A stretch of DNA of 16,139 bases, taken from contig DAOVRZ010000122.1 of NCBI GenBank assembly GCA_030627905.1, forward strand, positions 1 to 16,139, in the 5' to 3' direction. Below the pieces are notes generated by a model. That model searched no databases and was not told the origin of the DNA. It was given only the letters and a program-made list of their open reading frames with translations. The translations under genes were made by a program, and so were the position numbers. The first letter of the stretch is position 1. Every line of letters starts with the position of its first letter. This DNA comes from JAGMES01 sp023128035. Its GTDB lineage: Bacteria > Bacillota > Halanaerobiia > DY22613. Below, piece by piece: positions 14,245 to 16,139 of the stretch.

Positions 14245-14273
14245 TTGATGTAAAGATGTATGAATGATATAAT
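14245..14273 (+). promoter_or_regulatory. Sigma-A-like promoter of the ATPase/DUF3226 pair
   Basis: TTGATG (14245-14250) and a perfect TATAAT (14268-14273) are 17 bases apart. The start point would be about 14280, giving a leader of about 37 bases before the ATG at 14317. This separates vegetative expression of the pair from the sporulation-specific ger operon upstream. Confidence 0.65.
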
Positions 14274-14316
14274 AAAAAAGATAATATTAGCAATATTGTG
14301 AATGTGGGGGTGCAAA

Positions 14317-15384
14317 ATGTTTAAAAATATATCGATTAAAGGATTTAGAGGAATTACAACTGTAGAAATAAATGATTTTCGACGGATTAATGTATTTGTT
14401 GGTAAGAACAATTGTGGTAAAACAACAATTTTAGAAGGAATGTATTTGCTTTCTAATCCTACAAATCCAAAAGCCTTTTTAAGAATAAATGCTTTTAGAG
14501 GGTTAGAGTCTGTTACAGAAGACTCTTATATAATGCTTTGTAATAAATTAAATATTGATTCAAATGTGGAATTTAGTGGTGATTTAAAAGGTAATATTGG
14601 AAAAAGATCTTTAAGTATAAAACCTAATATGAAGGAATTAATTACTTATATTGATGCTACTGAAAAAGATATGATTCATTTGGAAAAAGATGATGAACCA
14701 TATATTGAGGGATTAAGTTTTGAGTATTCATACTCTGAAGGAAATAGTGCTTCTAAAGAAATTATTACAACAATTACTCCAGAAGATTCAGGGGTAAGAA
14801 TAAAAAGGGAAGATGATATTTCTTATAAAGAATCTTTAAAAAGTGTATTTATACATTCGCGTTATGTTTCTAAAGATATAACTGAAAGGTTTAATAATGT
14901 TCAAATTAGAAAAAAAATGAATAAAATTATTAAAGTGTTACGGCAAATTGAGCCGTCATTAATTGATTTATCTTTAGGTGTAGGAGCTGTTATATATTGT
15001 GATATCGGAATGAAACGATTAGTTCCTATAAATGTTATGGGAGATGGTATACTTAGACTTTTAAATATTATTTTAACAATATCAGATGCGCAAAATGGAG
15101 TTGTTTTTATTGATGAAATTGAAAATGGGCTTTATCCTTCGTCGCAAGAAGTATTGTGGAATGCAATTTTTGAAACTGTTAAGGAATTTAATGTTCAAAT
15201 TTTTGCTACTACCCATTCCATTGAATGTATAAGAGCATTGAACTCTTCTTATTCTAAACAAATAGAAGAAGATGATGAGATTAGGTTATATAGAGTAGAA
15301 AAAAGAAAAGATATTTTAAATGTAGTTGATTATGACAGTGAGATATTAGGTGCTTCTTTGGATAGTGGTTGGGAGGTACGATAA
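14317..15384 (+). CDS. OLD-like AAA-family ATPase (AAA_15/AAA_21 type)
   Basis: A 355-residue ATPase with the SMC/ABC-type head layout: N-terminal I-S-I-K-G-F-R-G-I, Walker A G-K-N-N-C-G-K-T (29-36), Walker B V-V-F-I-D-E-I-E-N-G-L (D266, E267), and the switch histidine in A-T-T-H-S-I-E (H300). The middle is divergent. The protein ends about where a fused OLD protein would continue into its TOPRIM nuclease, and that part appears to be encoded by the next gene. The start at ATG 14317 is preferred because the GGGGGTG block (14306-14312) lies a few bases upstream; the in-frame ATG at 14302 overlaps that block. Its stop shares one base with the ATG of the DUF3226 gene (TAATG), so the two are coupled. 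Such ATPases act as sensors in PARIS, AbiL and OLD defence. Confidence 0.82.
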   Translation: MFKNISIKGFRGITTVEINDFRRINVFVGKNNCGKTTILEGMYLLSNPTNPKAFLRINAFRGLESVTEDSYIMLCNKLNIDSNVEFSGDLKGNIGKRSLSIKPNMKELITYIDATEKDMIHLEKDDEPYIEGLSFEYSYSEGNSASKEIITTITPEDSGVRIKREDDISYKESLKSVFIHSRYVSKDITERFNNVQIRKKMNKIIKVLRQIEPSLIDLSLGVGAVIYCDIGMKRLVPINVMGDGILRLLNIILTISDAQNGVVFIDEIENGLYPSSQEVLWNAIFETVKEFNVQIFATTHSIECIRALNSSYSKQIEEDDEIRLYRVEKRKDILNVVDYDSEILGASLDSGWEVR

Positions 15385-15962
15385 TGGAGATAACTATCAC
15401 TAAAAAGAAAATTTTGGCTGTTGAAGGAAAAGATGAAATTGGTTTTTTTTATGGTTTTTTAGAATATTTAAAAATAAAAGATGTTCAGGTACTTTCAGTA
15501 GGTGGTAAAGATGAGTTTAAGAAAAAGTTACCTGCATTAATTAGAATACATAACTTCTCAGATGTTGAAATGTTGGCAGTAATTCGTGATGCTGATGATT
15601 TAGCTACTGGTGCGTTTCAAAGTATAAAAAATATTTTAGAAAAACGAGTATCTGGAGACACTATAAAGGTTCCAGAAAAAGAAAATACTTTTTCAACAGG
15701 AAATCCTAAAGTCGGTATTTATATCATGCCTGGAAATTCCGAAAAGGGTATGTTAGAAGATTTATGTTTAAATACGGTTAAAGATCACCCTGCTATGAAA
15801 TGTGTAAATAGCTTTATGAATTGTATATTGAAATTGGATAATCCTCCAAATAATTTAGCAAAAGCGAAGGTACAGGCTTTTTTAGCTGCTATGCCTAAAA
15901 TTGCAAATTGTATTAGTATTGGGGTAAAAAAAGTTATTGGAATTTTGGATCAGAAGAGCTGA
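15384..15962 (+). CDS. DUF3226 protein, TOPRIM-like; zero-frame product
   Basis: The zero-frame product has 192 residues. It starts with I-L-A-V-E-G-K-D-E (E14) and has V-I-R-D-A-D-D (D69, D71), the E...DxD arrangement of TOPRIM nucleases. It then has the family blocks G-N-P-K-V-G-I-Y-I-M-P-G, G-M-L-E-D-L-C-L, H-P-A-M-K-C-V and A-K-A-K-V-Q-A-F-L-A. GGAGG (15372-15376) lies 7 bases before the ATG; the in-frame TTG at 15369 overlaps it. DUF3226 proteins normally end with G-Y-W-x-F-x-S-x-x-L-x-x-L-x-x-F-L. Here that ending (S-Y-W-N-F-G-S-E-E-L...) is in the -1 frame after an A7 run, and the zero frame ends with nine unrelated residues. It probably acts as effector to the upstream ATPase. Confidence 0.8.
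   Translation: MEITITKKKILAVEGKDEIGFFYGFLEYLKIKDVQVLSVGGKDEFKKKLPALIRIHNFSDVEMLAVIRDADDLATGAFQSIKNILEKRVSGDTIKVPEKENTFSTGNPKVGIYIMPGNSEKGMLEDLCLNTVKDHPAMKCVNSFMNCILKLDNPPNNLAKAKVQAFLAAMPKIANCISIGVKKVIGILDQKS
15926..15932 (+). other. A7 slippery heptamer, candidate -1 frameshift or slippage site
   Basis: Seven As span the codons GTA AAA AAA, so the zero frame reads A_AAA_AAA, the ideal phase for tandem -1 slippage; an extra A added by RNA polymerase would have the same effect. GGGG lies just upstream (15921-15924). No stable stimulatory hairpin is seen in the usual 5-9 base window. A 7-bp inverted repeat AGAGCTG/CAGCTCT (15955-15961, 15999-16005) begins 22 bases downstream. Confidence 0.5.
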
Positions 15963-15997
15963 CTGATTTAAGGTTGTTTTTAGAACATTTAAAATAA
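15932..15997 (+). other. -1 frame extension encoding the expected DUF3226 C-terminus
   Basis: In the -1 frame relative to the DUF3226 gene, 21 codons run to TAA 15995-15997, reading S-Y-W-N-F-G-S-E-E-L-T-D-L-R-L-F-L-E-H-L-K. This matches the usual C-terminal pattern of the family and continues smoothly after K183, giving a 204-residue full-length protein. The frame has no start of its own. Confidence 0.72.
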
Positions 15998-16043
15998 GCA
16001 GCTCTAACGAGTAAATATTTTTCGATATATTTTGATATAATAG

Positions 16044-16072
16044 TTTCCAAAAATGCATAAATATGATATAAT
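16044..16072 (+). promoter_or_regulatory. Possible promoter for the right-edge gene
   Basis: TTTCCA (16044-16049, four of six) and TATAAT (16067-16072) are 17 bases apart; two further TATAAT hexamers lie at 16036 and 16072. The sequence GATATAATA is repeated (16034 and 16065). The region is very AT-rich, so the exact promoter is uncertain. Confidence 0.4.
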
Positions 16073-16117
16073 ATAATTAGATATTATGTTGATTTATAGA
16101 CATTTGGAGGGATTATT

Positions 16118-16139
16118 ATGAAAAGAAAAACTAGAAAAC
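16118..16139 (+). CDS. Start of an unidentified gene running off the right edge
   Basis: An ATG at 16118 follows GGAGG (16106-16110) by 7 bases and opens with MKRKTRK before the window ends. The strong ribosome site and upstream -10 boxes support a real gene start. A basic N-terminus could lead a signal peptide or a membrane protein; nothing more can be said. Confidence 0.6.

Noticed and set aside
14148..14411. Minus-strand frames between gerC and the ATPase gene
   Set aside because: They overlap both neighbouring genes and the promoter, lack ribosome sites and show no known motif.
15955..16005. AGAGCTG/CAGCTCT inverted repeat as the frameshift-stimulating hairpin or as a terminator
   Set aside because: It begins 22 bases after the slippery site, has a 37-base loop and no following T-run.

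Overview
The window is AT-rich, with strong AGGAGG-type ribosome binding sites, a complete gerABC-type spore germination operon, a spoVB-like flippase gene, a rubrerythrin and a CstA-type transporter. Together these point to an anaerobic, endospore-forming Firmicute (class Clostridia or Halanaerobiia). I cannot place it to genus.

Left third (1-4836), accessory in character. A minus-strand gene start leaves the left edge. It is followed on the plus strand by a TldD-type metallopeptidase with a shortened N-terminus and an MFS exporter-like protein, a pairing that recalls peptide maturation plus export. After a weak terminator come a PAP2/inositolphosphotransferase-like membrane protein and a stand-alone AIR-synthase-fold protein. 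The stop codons of these last two genes lie at the same position inside two copies of one structured repeat, about 100 and 126 bp long. The repeat looks like the right end / omega-RNA scaffold of an IS200/IS605-type element, but no tnpA or tnpB is present.

Middle (4837-10232), housekeeping and stress. On the minus strand lie a SpoVB-like lipid flippase with a sigma-E-like promoter and a one-domain GGDEF protein whose signature motif is degraded. Divergent from these are a sigma-A-promoted short rubrerythrin that keeps only half of the usual diiron bundle, a 2H phosphoesterase (2'-5' RNA ligase family) and cstA, the last two followed by textbook terminators.

Right (10233-14198): gerA-gerB-gerC behind a sigma-G-like promoter, encoding one germinant receptor made in the forespore.

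Right edge (14199-16139): behind its own sigma-A-like promoter, an overlapping pair encodes an OLD-like AAA ATPase and a DUF3226 protein with TOPRIM-type acidic residues. The layout resembles two-component ATPase + TOPRIM phage-defence systems such as PARIS and AbiL. The DUF3226 gene carries an A7 slippery heptamer. A -1 shift there restores the C-terminus expected for the family, so it is either programmed recoding / transcriptional slippage or a frameshift lesion. A further gene begins at the right edge.

Most novel leads: the ATPase/DUF3226 pair with its slippery site, the half-bundle rubrerythrin, and the paired transposon-end-like repeats bracketing the AIR-synthase-like gene.
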